Shown piece by piece: positions 17,157 to 26,200 of a stretch of DNA of 64,000 nt. Within the stretch, counting starts at the first letter, position 1. Every line of letters begins with the position of its first letter. Position numbers and translations under genes: made by a program. A model generated the notes under the pieces. It was not told where the DNA came from, searched no databases, and saw nothing but the letters and a program-made list of their open reading frames with translations. Source of the stretch: Chitinispirillales bacterium (GTDB taxonomy: Bacteria; Fibrobacterota; Chitinivibrionia; Chitinivibrionales; Chitinispirillaceae); the NCBI GenBank assembly GCA_031254105.1, contig JAIRVB010000013.1, positions 38,435 through 102,434 of the forward strand, given 5' to 3'.

Positions 17157-17371
17157 AGTCCCTCCAAAGCTCGCTCAAAAAGTTAAATACGATAATCGTC
17201 CGGTTATGTCATATATATTACAAAATATCATGATTAAGCGATAAAAACAAGTAAGAACTAACATAAGTGTACTCATATTGGATACACTGGTGTTAGTTGT
17301 TTGGTTATTTGTTGACAGTAACCAATTGTTAAGAAGAAAGGAGGCATATAAAAAAGAGTTCTATTCATTAA

Positions 17372-17400
17372 ATTAGAGCGGACGTATATAGTACCCCCGC
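17372..17400 (-). terminator. Possible terminator after the C10 peptidase gene
   Basis: AGAGCGG (17373-17379) can pair with CCGCTCT near 17396-17402 with a ~15-nt loop, 30 nt beyond the minus-strand stop. On that strand the sequence after the stem is 'aatttaatgaata', not a clean T-tract, so support is weak. The rest of 17157-17429 is AT-rich and carries no other recognisable signal. Confidence 0.3.
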
Positions 17401-17429
17401 TCTATGTACTATAAAGTGCGGTAATGATT

Positions 17430-20400
17430 CTACCTGATGCCTAAAATCAGCGACACCCGCTCCCGTCTACCATCCGATCTCTTAATAACTCCCTTAACCA
17501 AATACGTTCCCTCAGACACTGGGCGGGCTTTGGAATCGCGCAAATCCCACGAACCAACAATGCGGCTGGTGAGCGTCTCGCCAAATGGAGTTGCGAACAA
17601 TGCCCCTGCGCCGTTATCACGGATATTGATTTTGCGGACAGCATTACCCGACGCGTTGTAAATTGTCAATTTTGTGTTGTTGATATGTTTGCCTTGCCAA
17701 AAGAAATTAATAATACGGTCGGATTTTGCAACAGGGTTAGGACCCGCTGTAAACCCGCGGTGCGCGTCCGGTTCTATATTGAATGTTACATCGCGCTCCG
17801 GAATTACTACATGTTCCCGCTCCGGATTACGAATTGAGGTAGTAGCGCCGTACTGCGCTGCAATAATCAAATCTTGGGTTATATTACTAAAGTCAGCGTT
17901 CCATCCTGTAAATCTATAACCTTCACGTTCCGGCGGAATCGGAACAATAGCATTTTCTCCGTAAGGCACAGTTTGAATATCTCCTATCAGCAAATACTCC
18001 CAATCTACAAACGCTACCTGAAAAATATGCGGCTCGTATTCTACTGTAACATTGGCAGCGCCTTTAAGAGAAGGGAAAACCAAAGTATTGCCGCTGACAA
18101 ACGCGTCTATATTAGAGGTTTTTGTATTGTTCGGCCAAATGGGAGAAGCGGAGGCTGAAAGAATTGGAAAACCGATTTCACTGTTTTGCGTCTCAACGCT
18201 TGGAAACAATGTGTTAGCAGGCGCTGCATAAACGACTTCGCCGTTCACCTTCCACTCTTTAACACGATGCCCATACGCGGGTTGGGCGGTGACTATTACC
18301 GATTGGCCGCTGAATAACGGTTCACCCTCTTCAATTACAGTACCGTCCGGAGAAGCAGCGCGGGCAACCCCTTCGCCAACGTTGTTAATATTTATTATGG
18401 CAGGATCACTTCCTATCGCTACATCATCAAGGTGTACAGAGTAGACCGTGTTGGGTGTATTAACTACAAACTCTATTTTTATCTTACAAATCATGTTAGT
18501 ATATTTTTTATCTACATCTATATTTACAGAATTAACAGATGGATAACCAGTTAAATTTGCTGAATTTGCTGGAATACGATGAACGGGCTCTCCCCAATTT
18601 AAACTGTCTGTTGCAATGTATACCCTGATTTCAAGTAAATCATTTAGTGGTGAAGCAATTTGACTGTTTATATATCCCCACCACTTAAACGATATTTTAG
18701 GATTGTCCCCCATATCAACCCATGGACTTATTGCTTCTGCGTTACGATCTATAGCCATAGCGGCGGTTATATGCGGTAACATCCAAACGGTAAAAAAATT
18801 GCCCTGTGGGCTAACCTCATAGTCTTTAAACTCAAAATTAGAACTGAATGACCATATAGGCACTCCTACGGGACGATGCCGCACATGAAGCTCCCCCCCT
18901 GTTTTCTCATTAATGACGTAAACAGATGCAAGTTGTAAACGTCTATTAACGTCAAAGCTTTCGTTTATATGTGATAAATAAGAAATCTGATCATAATAAA
19001 AAACAAGCACGCCACGTTCATAAAAAACCTCTTCCGTTTTCCAAACCATCATGTCATCTTCATCACGAACAATTGTACCATCGTAATAAGTAAGCACGCC
19101 GCCTTCATAAACCATCATGCCATCTTCATAAACAGATTTGCCATTTTCATAAACAAGTACGTTATCGGGAAAACCAATTACTCCGCTATACGCAGGATTA
19201 GTTGGCATAAAGTTATTGTTGCATATCAACACCTTTACAGGCAGACCGGATACATCTATCGCTTTGAGTTTATTATTTCTACAATCTAAATTCTCTATTT
19301 GCGTACCGGATACATTAATCGTTGTCAAAACATTATAAGAACAGTTCAATGATACTAACTTACTATTTTTTGACAAATTCAATGAACTTAAGCGGTTACC
19401 TGAACAATCCAACTCCCGCAAGGATGTAAAATATTCGATTCCATTTAAACTCATTATACTTTTGTTTTGCACATTAAGTTTAGTGATGGTTTCGACATCC
19501 TCAAGATAAATACGGCCTCCCGCTGATTTGCCGGTGAGTTCCAGTACGGCTGCTCGGAAAGCGGTGTCTGTAAATTTTGGGGTAATGTCGTTAGGTTCCA
19601 AGACTATAACATTTGCGTAAGCAGGGCCTTTTCCAAATGGATGCCTCCTCACTAAATAATCCGGCGTACCTAACGCGGCGTTCCAATCGTTTAGAGCGGC
19701 TTCCCAGGAATTAACTCCTTCCGGCAAAAAAATGAATCTCAGTTTATATTTACCGGGGGCTATATTGTTTGGCACTCTGCAAGTCACCGTTGGATAGTTA
19801 GATTGCTGCCATAAATCAAGATGATTAGGATGGTTACTGACAGCGGCGGGTAACGCGGGGTAAAATGTTGAAATACCCATATCAGCCAAAATGGAAATAA
19901 CCTCTTCGTTATCGTTAACTAATCCTATACCTAAATTGTTGCCCCTACGCTGGGCAAACGGATTTGAGTATGAAATGTTAATGGTTCTGATTTTGCTGAC
20001 AACAAATGCTTCCAAACGCTGTACTTCTATCGTCTCGTAACCGGCAGTATCAAGCTGGACATTTCCGCCAATTCCAATCCCTATAGAAGGCCCTGTGCTT
20101 GAGGAACCGGTACCAAGGCTAAACGAAGCCAATAAATCGTAACGCTCATCATGTTCGCCTTCTTCAGAGGCCGGTTTAATATTTCCAATTATTATTTGTC
20201 TATCAGTATATACTCCAGCGTCACCCTGAGGATTTAACGCGGTAGTCAAAAACCACCCATTGTAAATACCTCCCCAGCCCCAGTTAAAGTGAAAATAGTC
20301 ACTATTCTTATCGTACGCGTCGCACACGAACGCGTGGCCGTTGTTCATGCCGCTTTCTTCTCCATAGTACAATACAGGCATACCATTATCTATCTGATCT

Positions 20401-21335
20401 CTTAATACCGCGTTCCAATCAGATCCGGTTTTAAAATTTTCTCTGTAAAAAGATTCAATGTTTTTGTCATACCCCCAATAAGTGCGGAACGCCCCTATTG
20501 AGTTATACATATTAGCGGTACTTAGAGGCCCCCAAGCCATATCTACACTTATTCCCGCGTGATATATTAATGTTGCCGTAGCGTCTATTTCCGCGTCACC
20601 TGCGGAAACGATGGAATAGTCATCAAGCATATTGTCCCAATCATAATTAATGTTAAAATCTGTTCCGTTTCTCTTGCCAACACCTTGCTGCGGATGTTTA
20701 TGTTTTTTCATGATTTGCGCCATTGCGGCCGCTACGCAGCCGGCAGCGTTTTTCCCGTCATATCCAACGCTTGGATTCCAAGTGTTCGTGGGGATAAACT
20801 TGTTATAAGGCGCTCCCTGCCCCCACTTCGTTTTTAACGTATCTCCCACGATTTGCGTTGGGATAAACGATGTGGCTGCCCATGCTTCCTGTACGGCTGT
20901 GCTTTGCGTTATACCCTCTTCTTTCGCCCAAGCGATTTGCCGCGACAGGTAATCGATCCAGTATGCGAAATTTGGCGGGAGATTCTCTTCGTTATAATTA
21001 CCCGCTGCTGAGTAGCCCAACACCGGCATTACAACATCGCTGGCGGCAATAATCACGAAACCACCGCCATCAATATTATACGTGTAATAAAGCGTGTCTT
21101 CCGTTGCCGCCGTTTGGCCCAGCTGCGTTGCCTTGTTCATACCCGCGGCAGATTTCTGTTTTACGGCGGTATGTTTTAAACGCGCGTTTGTTTTAGAACT
21201 GTGCTTCAACCGCGTGAAACGTTGTGCGTACGCGTGTGCGTCTTCCTGTTTAACTTTTTTTGCCTGCAAAGCAAGCGGCATTATGAGGAGTGCGGTTAAA
21301 ACCAATATTACTGCGCGTGAAAAGAGTTTGTTCAT
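17430..21335 (-). CDS. Large secreted C10 (streptopain-like) cysteine peptidase with LRR, InlB-type repeats and sorting domain
   Basis: 1301 aa with a good ribosome-binding site (GAGGG). Order: signal peptide (1-24); inhibitory prodomain-like part; C10 peptidase domain with catalytic C200 (GKNAAGCVAAAMAQIMK) and H334 (NNGHAFVCDAYD), followed by FHFNWGWGG; leucine-rich repeats at about 617-712; a Tyr/Glu/Gly-rich short repeat at about 727-786 (VYEDG, MVYEGG, TYYDG); a beta-rich region; two InlB/Listeria-Bacteroides-type repeats (GQSVIVTAQPAYGHRVKEWKVNG and PPEREGYRFTGWNADFSNIT); and a C-terminal FlgD/sorting-like domain ending SEGTYLVKGVIKRSDGRRERVSL. Probable extracellular or surface protease. 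Confidence 0.87.
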   Translation of the reverse strand: MNKLFSRAVILVLTALLIMPLALQAKKVKQEDAHAYAQRFTRLKHSSKTNARLKHTAVKQKSAAGMNKATQLGQTAATEDTLYYTYNIDGGGFVIIAASDVVMPVLGYSAAGNYNEENLPPNFAYWIDYLSRQIAWAKEEGITQSTAVQEAWAATSFIPTQIVGDTLKTKWGQGAPYNKFIPTNTWNPSVGYDGKNAAGCVAAAMAQIMKKHKHPQQGVGKRNGTDFNINYDWDNMLDDYSIVSAGDAEIDATATLIYHAGISVDMAWGPLSTANMYNSIGAFRTYWGYDKNIESFYRENFKTGSDWNAVLRDQIDNGMPVLYYGEESGMNNGHAFVCDAYDKNSDYFHFNWGWGGIYNGWFLTTALNPQGDAGVYTDRQIIIGNIKPASEEGEHDERYDLLASFSLGTGSSSTGPSIGIGIGGNVQLDTAGYETIEVQRLEAFVVSKIRTINISYSNPFAQRRGNNLGIGLVNDNEEVISILADMGISTFYPALPAAVSNHPNHLDLWQQSNYPTVTCRVPNNIAPGKYKLRFIFLPEGVNSWEAALNDWNAALGTPDYLVRRHPFGKGPAYANVIVLEPNDITPKFTDTAFRAAVLELTGKSAGGRIYLEDVETITKLNVQNKSIMSLNGIEYFTSLRELDCSGNRLSSLNLSKNSKLVSLNCSYNVLTTINVSGTQIENLDCRNNKLKAIDVSGLPVKVLICNNNFMPTNPAYSGVIGFPDNVLVYENGKSVYEDGMMVYEGGVLTYYDGTIVRDEDDMMVWKTEEVFYERGVLVFYYDQISYLSHINESFDVNRRLQLASVYVINEKTGGELHVRHRPVGVPIWSFSSNFEFKDYEVSPQGNFFTVWMLPHITAAMAIDRNAEAISPWVDMGDNPKISFKWWGYINSQIASPLNDLLEIRVYIATDSLNWGEPVHRIPANSANLTGYPSVNSVNIDVDKKYTNMICKIKIEFVVNTPNTVYSVHLDDVAIGSDPAIININNVGEGVARAASPDGTVIEEGEPLFSGQSVIVTAQPAYGHRVKEWKVNGEVVYAAPANTLFPSVETQNSEIGFPILSASASPIWPNNTKTSNIDAFVSGNTLVFPSLKGAANVTVEYEPHIFQVAFVDWEYLLIGDIQTVPYGENAIVPIPPEREGYRFTGWNADFSNITQDLIIAAQYGATTSIRNPEREHVVIPERDVTFNIEPDAHRGFTAGPNPVAKSDRIINFFWQGKHINNTKLTIYNASGNAVRKINIRDNGAGALFATPFGETLTSRIVGSWDLRDSKARPVSEGTYLVKGVIKRSDGRRERVSLILGIR

Positions 21336-21475
21336 TTAGCCCTCGTTTTTGAGAAAATGATCCAGTAGATTTATCTGTTACATAATTAAAGTCTTCAAAA
21401 CAAAGAAATAAATAATAATCAGCAAAATAATATAAGTTTACTGTTTACGCAAATATATTTAATATGTAGAAGAAA

Positions 21476-21570
21476 GGTTCAGGAACAGGGTAGAGGCGAT
21501 TGCAGATCATTTTTAAACGAGTGTTAGATGCGGTTCACGCTATTTGCCCCAAATAGGAAAACACCTTTTG
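21476..21570 (+). pseudogene. 95-bp remnant of the FkbH-like gene
   Basis: This stretch aligns without gaps over most of its length with 25487-25581 inside the FkbH-like gene, at roughly 80-85% identity by eye. In the corresponding frame it reads VQEQGRGDCRSFLNEC, then a TAG stop, then MRFTLFAPNRK; the intact gene has VQEQHRGDYRSFLKECRMQLTLFCPKEEK. It is therefore a decayed duplicate. The surrounding gap (21336-21605) contains no other gene. Confidence 0.8.
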
Positions 21571-21605
21571 AATACATCAAGTATTAGCGGTTAGTTATTT
21601 TATCT

Positions 21606-22700
21606 TTAATTTTCTTCCTCATCCTTTGGCTCAAAAAAATAATCCAACTGCTTTTGAACTTTACTTTTCGGCAAACTCTTACGCCGCTCAAGCCGTTCCC
21701 GCGCTTCAATTAAAATAGTCTTAATTTTTGTCTCAAGTTTATTTTTTGGTAGTAAATCTGTCCAATATTCCGCAACGGCAATCCCTGTTTTATCCATTTC
21801 AAGAAGCTCTATTTTTTTACGGTTTGCGGTCGCGCAAAGAATAATACCAATCGGGGTCTCTTCTCCCTCCTCACGCTCATATCTATCAAGCCACTTCAAA
21901 TAAAGCTCCATTTGCCCTTTATAAGCTGCTTTAAAAACTCCGACTTTTAATTCTACCGCAACAAGCCTTTTTAGTTTTCTATGATAAAACAGCAAATCAA
22001 GTACAATATCTTCATCGTCTATGATCATACGCTTTTGACGTTCCACAAAAGTAAACCCGTGACCAAATTCAAGAATGAACTTTTCAAGTTCCGTCAGAAT
22101 TGCTTTTTCCAAATCTGCTTCGAGAAAGTTTTCCTTTAAATCTAATGTGTCAAGTAAATAAGGGTCTTTGAACACATTGAACGGAACAGATGAATCTTGC
22201 GACAAACGGGTATTAGCGATCTCCTGACGCTCATAAGCTTTGCGGGATATCTGATAACGAAGTTCCTTTGCGCCATATTTTCGCACGGCGGCATCGTTAG
22301 CGTAATACATACGCGCAGCATCTGTTTTAAGCGGCAGTAACTCGATAATATGCGACCAACTCAATTTTGCCGCCAGTGGCGGCAAAATCTCTTTGTCAGG
22401 AAAACGTTCCGCAAATAACGTCATCCTGTATAAATTACGTTCAGTAAAAGCCCTGCCATATTTGGCCGTCAATTGTAATCCCAGTGCCGACAAAATCCGC
22501 TTCCCATACTCAGCGCGTTGGCTTTCAAGCACGATCGTATTAATATACTGGCCAATTTCCCAATACATCAGCGTAATTTCTCTATTGGCATAAAAACCAG
22601 CGTGTGCTTTTCGGTTTTCTATAATTTCCGATACACGCTTAAAAAGCGTGTCTTCGTTTACTTGTACATTATTGGATATTGTGGTTTTTTTAACACTCAT
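21606..22700 (-). CDS. DUF1016 (YhcG-type) PD-(D/E)XK nuclease-domain protein
   Basis: 364 aa from ATG 22700, chosen because it overlaps the upstream stop codon in ATGA and has GGGGA before it. The N-terminal ~190 residues are the DUF1016 helical domain (YWEIGQYI, AEYGKRILSALGLQLTAKYG, FTERNLYRMTLFAERFP, LSWSHIIELLPLK). The C-terminal half is a PD-(D/E)XK nuclease fold with candidate catalytic residues D235 (DIVLDLLFYH), E250 and K252 (VAVELKVG), then KGQMELYLKWLD. Such proteins are frequent in defence or mobile contexts, with biochemical role largely unsettled. It is coupled to a small upstream gene. A 65-bp remnant of this gene lies at 62011-62079. Confidence 0.85.
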   Translation of the reverse strand: MSVKKTTISNNVQVNEDTLFKRVSEIIENRKAHAGFYANREITLMYWEIGQYINTIVLESQRAEYGKRILSALGLQLTAKYGRAFTERNLYRMTLFAERFPDKEILPPLAAKLSWSHIIELLPLKTDAARMYYANDAAVRKYGAKELRYQISRKAYERQEIANTRLSQDSSVPFNVFKDPYLLDTLDLKENFLEADLEKAILTELEKFILEFGHGFTFVERQKRMIIDDEDIVLDLLFYHRKLKRLVAVELKVGVFKAAYKGQMELYLKWLDRYEREEGEETPIGIILCATANRKKIELLEMDKTGIAVAEYWTDLLPKNKLETKIKTILIEARERLERRKSLPKSKVQKQLDYFFEPKDEEEN

Positions 22701-22948
22701 AGTGTCCCCAACCCTCTTTTTTGCGCGATTTTTGTAAGTTCGTTTATGTCCTTTATTGAGGGAATTCTTGCCTGACCTCGTGCGCTTTGCAGATTTCCGG
22801 TTGCCGGTATACGCCAAATAAATCGATATCCATGTTCCACTGTTTTATCGCTGTACGCATGACAACAGTATTGAAAACACAATGTCCAACCACTATTGCC
22901 ATATGCCTTTTGAGCTTCATTCAGAACAACCATTCGTGCTTGACTCAT
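22697..22948 (-). CDS. Small protein translationally coupled to the DUF1016 nuclease
   Basis: 83 aa from ATG 22948, preceded by AAGGAG at about 9 nt. Its TGA overlaps the ATG of the DUF1016 gene in ATGA, so the two are probably made together. The sequence is globular and unusually rich in Trp/Cys/aromatic residues (GNSGWTLCFQYCCHAYSDKTVEHGYRFIWR). It then has a basic loop GNLQSARGQARIPSIKD and a final helix ELTKIAQKRGLG. I do not recognise a named family. It could be a partner, inhibitor or targeting subunit for the nuclease (inference from coupling only). Confidence 0.7.
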   Translation of the reverse strand: MSQARMVVLNEAQKAYGNSGWTLCFQYCCHAYSDKTVEHGYRFIWRIPATGNLQSARGQARIPSIKDINELTKIAQKRGLGTL

Positions 22949-23224
22949 AAGCACTATCTCCTTATTAATATAATTAGTGATCTTATCAGGTTTTTGTGTA
23001 CTGTAAATACTGACGTGTATTTAATATAAATTGAACAACTCAAGCTATCAGCAATAAAATTTAAAAGGGAATTTTATTTTTCAGTACAAAACCCCGATAT
23101 TGGTTCAGTATTTGCAGAAAGTAATAGAAACGGATCTATGGCTGCTGGCGGGCAGCCGTTCTCTTTTGTTTTCTGTGTATAGAGAAAAACTACCCCGAAA
23201 CATAAAAAAGAACCTGATCAAAAG

Positions 23225-24175
23225 ATGAAAACAGATATCACGGTCTGTATTTGTACCCTCAAAAGGACTCGGATGCTGCGCAATCTGCTCCTTAGCCTTA
23301 ACGCGCATAGCGGCGGCGAATATACTTTCGATGTCAATGTGGTGGACAATGATAGTTGTCAGTCGGCAAAACAAATTGTAGACAGTGTAAAAAAAGAGCT
23401 TAAATACAATGTCAGGTACTTCTGTGAGCCTCAAAAGAATATAGCGAAAGCGCGCAACCGCGCGGTTCTTAACGCTTGCGGAGAGTATGTTGTTTTTATT
23501 GACGATGATGAATTTCCGGATCAGGGTTGGCTTTTTCAGTTAATTGACACATGCCGCAAACGTAAAGTTCATGGGGTGCTTGGGCCGGTTCTTCCTCATT
23601 ATGACGGCAGCGCTCCCCGTTGGCTTAAAAAGAGCGGTTTATGTGACCGTAAACGGTTTAAGACATCTACGGTTCTTAGAAATCCGGCGCTTATGAGAAC
23701 AGGCAATGTTTTGCTGCGCAGGGATATCTTCAGTCAAACTTTGCTTTTTAATGAGCGCTTTGGTCTGAGCGGGGGAGAAGACAGTGACTTCTTCAGAGAA
23801 GCTCTCGCGCGGGGATATTCCTTTGTATGGTGCGATGAGGCATGCGTTTATGAACATGTTCCTCCGGAGCGCTGCAATGGAAGTTATCATCTCAAGAGGG
23901 CGCTTCTGAGAGGGGCGGTAAACGCAAGGCGCGAAACGCGGCAATTTAACATACTTTTGGTTAAATCAGCCGCAGCTGTTTGCGCTTATACATTTGTACT
24001 GCCGCTTACATTTTTGGCAGGCAGGCATTTTTTTATGAAGTATCTGGTTAAAAACTGTGATCATCTCGGAAGGCTGCTTGGAGCGGTTGGAATAGAGCCG
24101 GTAAAAGACCGTTCCTTTATAAAAGAGGGTGAAACAGTCAAAAGTAAAAATCAGGAGACAACAGGAGCGGTATAA
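23225..24175 (+). CDS. GT2-family glycosyltransferase
   Basis: 316 aa GT-A fold transferase. The N-terminal nucleotide-sugar binding strand is TVCICTLKRTRMLRNLLLSL, followed by NVVDNDS, the repeated EYVVFIDDDEFPDQGWL (DDD metal-binding motif), and the acceptor-side GGEDSDFFREALARGYSFVW. A hydrophobic segment near 255-285 (AAAVCAYTFVLPLTFLAGRHFF) probably anchors it in the inner membrane. The FkbH-like gene starts 4 nt after its stop, so they form an operon. Confidence 0.87.
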   Translation: MKTDITVCICTLKRTRMLRNLLLSLNAHSGGEYTFDVNVVDNDSCQSAKQIVDSVKKELKYNVRYFCEPQKNIAKARNRAVLNACGEYVVFIDDDEFPDQGWLFQLIDTCRKRKVHGVLGPVLPHYDGSAPRWLKKSGLCDRKRFKTSTVLRNPALMRTGNVLLRRDIFSQTLLFNERFGLSGGEDSDFFREALARGYSFVWCDEACVYEHVPPERCNGSYHLKRALLRGAVNARRETRQFNILLVKSAAAVCAYTFVLPLTFLAGRHFFMKYLVKNCDHLGRLLGAVGIEPVKDRSFIKEGETVKSKNQETTGAV

Positions 24176-24179
24176 TTAC

Positions 24180-26048
24180 ATGTGGGAACCAGAATTTGCG
24201 GACAGGAAAAAATGGCGTAAAGAGAGAGATCTGACGAAAAAATTTACAAGTTCTCTTAAGCCGCAAGATATAGAATGGGTGCAGCTTTTTTACTGGAGAG
24301 AACACTGCCTTGAGTGCGCTCCGCCGGAGTGTTACAAAAGCTGTACTTTTTTTGAGGCGCGGCGGGATAAGCGGTGTGTGAGAGCGGCCTATGGGATTTA
24401 TCCTAACACTGCGCTTAAAGGTTATTTGGGGTTTGGCGCGGATGTGCGTTTTAAGAAGTGGGCCAAGCTTGGTACAAATCTTTACCCCGCGGTCTTTTCC
24501 CCCGTCCAGCTGCGTAAGTTTCAAAACATCGACCGGTTTACTTCAAAAATTATAAACACTGTCTTCCGCGTAACCAATTTTTTTAATCCGCTTGACAGGA
24601 TGAATATAAAGTTTCATAACCCTCAGCGGCAGCTTTTCAAAATCCAAACGTATCTGAGAGAGAGGCTTTTGCGCAAAATTTCATCACCCTCCCCCGAAAC
24701 TTTTTTGCCTGATTGTTTAGTTATTGAATGTTATTCATTTGAAGAGCTCTCTTTTAATCTGGTGATAGAGTATAACGGAGGAGAATTTATATACCGGGAC
24801 TCTGTAAAGGTGTCGAAGGGGCATAATTATTTTGAGATATCCGCGGAGAAATTCTCAGGTATTAACAGCGGCGAAAGCAGCATGATAGTATATCCTGAAA
24901 ATAACCTCGAGGCGCGGGTTGTTTTCACCTGGCTTGATTTTATAAAAAAACGCGAAACATCCGGCAAGTCGTCCCCGCCGGTAAAGCCGGCGTCTCAAAA
25001 TGGCGCTGCCTCTAAAGTAAAATGCGTAGCGTGGGATCTTGACAATACAATGTGGAATGGAACACTTGTGGATTCATCAAGCCGCGAAATAAGTATCGGC
25101 GAAGACCGGGTCAAGCTTATAAAACAACTTGACGAAAGAGGTATAATTCAAACTGTGGTAAGTAAAAATGATTATCAGGAAGCATGGGCGGTTTTGGAAA
25201 AGCATGAAATTGCCGGTTACTTTGTTTACCCCGCAATAAATTGGGGGCCAAAAAGCGAGAATCTTCGTTCTTGCGCTCAGGCCATTAACATAAATTTGGA
25301 TACCTTTGCCTTGATTGACGATTCGGCATTTGAACGGGCGGAGGTACAGTCTGCTCTGCCGCAAGTCAGGGTTTATACGGATGAACAAATTTCAGAACTT
25401 CTCAATTATCCGGAATTTGATGTGCCGGTTACAGAGGAAAGCAGAAACAGAAGAAAAAGCTACCTTGTACAAATGCAAAGGGAAAAGGTTCAGGAACAGC
25501 ATAGAGGCGATTACAGATCATTTTTAAAAGAGTGCCGTATGCAGCTCACGTTGTTTTGTCCCAAAGAGGAAAAACACCTTTTACGCTGCCTCGAACTTAT
25601 TCAGCGGTCAAATCAGCTTAATCTCTCCTGCCGGCGGTACTCTGAGAAGCAGTTTCGCGAGCTTATCTCCAGCAATGGAATTTTTTGTGTGGCGCTGCAC
25701 TGTAAAGACAAATTCGGCGACTATGGAACAGTTGGATTTGCAAGCATAGATGAACGCGGCGCAGTACCAAAAATAACTGATTTGGTTATCTCCTGCCGGG
25801 CAGCTAAAAAATTAGTTGAACATACGTTTATAGAGTGGCTTGGCAAGAAAGAGAAGGCAAGGGGATGGCGCTGTCTTGAAACTACTTTTGTAAAAACAAA
25901 GAAAAACGGTCCTCTTGGCAAAGTCTTTGAAGAGATGCCGTTTGAGGCGTTTGATGAAGAGCGGGAAAATGTTGTTTACAGACTTGATTTTGAAAACTTA
26001 GGCGGCTGGAGCGGTGTAATTGATGTGATTGATCAAACAGGTGAATAA
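24180..26048 (+). CDS. FkbH-like HAD-IIIC family protein
   Basis: 622 aa. The C-terminal half is the FkbH type: HAD-IIIC motif CVAWDLDNTMWNGTLVD with catalytic D286 and D288, then SKNDYQEAWAVLEKHEI, NWGPKSENL, LIDDSAFERAEVQ, and a GNAT-like final region. FkbH enzymes load a glyceryl or similar unit onto carrier proteins; some relatives serve glycan decoration. The N-terminal ~280 residues are different, with a Cys-rich HCLECAPPECYKSCTFFEARRDKRC segment. I start at ATG 24180 rather than GTG 24129, which overlaps the previous gene. A remnant of its middle is found at 21476. Confidence 0.8.
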   Translation: MWEPEFADRKKWRKERDLTKKFTSSLKPQDIEWVQLFYWREHCLECAPPECYKSCTFFEARRDKRCVRAAYGIYPNTALKGYLGFGADVRFKKWAKLGTNLYPAVFSPVQLRKFQNIDRFTSKIINTVFRVTNFFNPLDRMNIKFHNPQRQLFKIQTYLRERLLRKISSPSPETFLPDCLVIECYSFEELSFNLVIEYNGGEFIYRDSVKVSKGHNYFEISAEKFSGINSGESSMIVYPENNLEARVVFTWLDFIKKRETSGKSSPPVKPASQNGAASKVKCVAWDLDNTMWNGTLVDSSSREISIGEDRVKLIKQLDERGIIQTVVSKNDYQEAWAVLEKHEIAGYFVYPAINWGPKSENLRSCAQAININLDTFALIDDSAFERAEVQSALPQVRVYTDEQISELLNYPEFDVPVTEESRNRRKSYLVQMQREKVQEQHRGDYRSFLKECRMQLTLFCPKEEKHLLRCLELIQRSNQLNLSCRRYSEKQFRELISSNGIFCVALHCKDKFGDYGTVGFASIDERGAVPKITDLVISCRAAKKLVEHTFIEWLGKKEKARGWRCLETTFVKTKKNGPLGKVFEEMPFEAFDEERENVVYRLDFENLGGWSGVIDVIDQTGE

Positions 26049-26130
26049 TGCAGAAATAAAATGGCAGAATGCAGAAATAAAGCGACTAATATTATAGGAT
26101 AGTTCTATTTTTGCATTCTGCATTATCTTT
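26044..26130. repeat. 'TGCAGAAATAAA' repeat cluster
   Basis: The short gap between the FkbH-like and deacetylase genes has two copies of TGCAGAAATAAA (26048-26059; 26072-26083) and then inverted TTTTTGCATTCTGCATTAT (about 26109-26127). Related copies occur at 37502-37513 and, degenerate, at about 54980-54991. The inverted arrangement could form a stem-loop acting as a terminator. Confidence 0.6.
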
Positions 26131-26200
26131 GTATGATTGAAAGATTAATTTTTACAGAAAAAATCTTACACGCTCTAAATTTTATTATAAAGGAGCGCAT

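Noticed and set aside
22701..22817. 39-residue N-terminal extension of the DUF1016 protein
   Set aside because: It is Lys/Arg-rich sequence in another frame of the coupled small gene; ATG 22700 is coupled and has an SD-like site.
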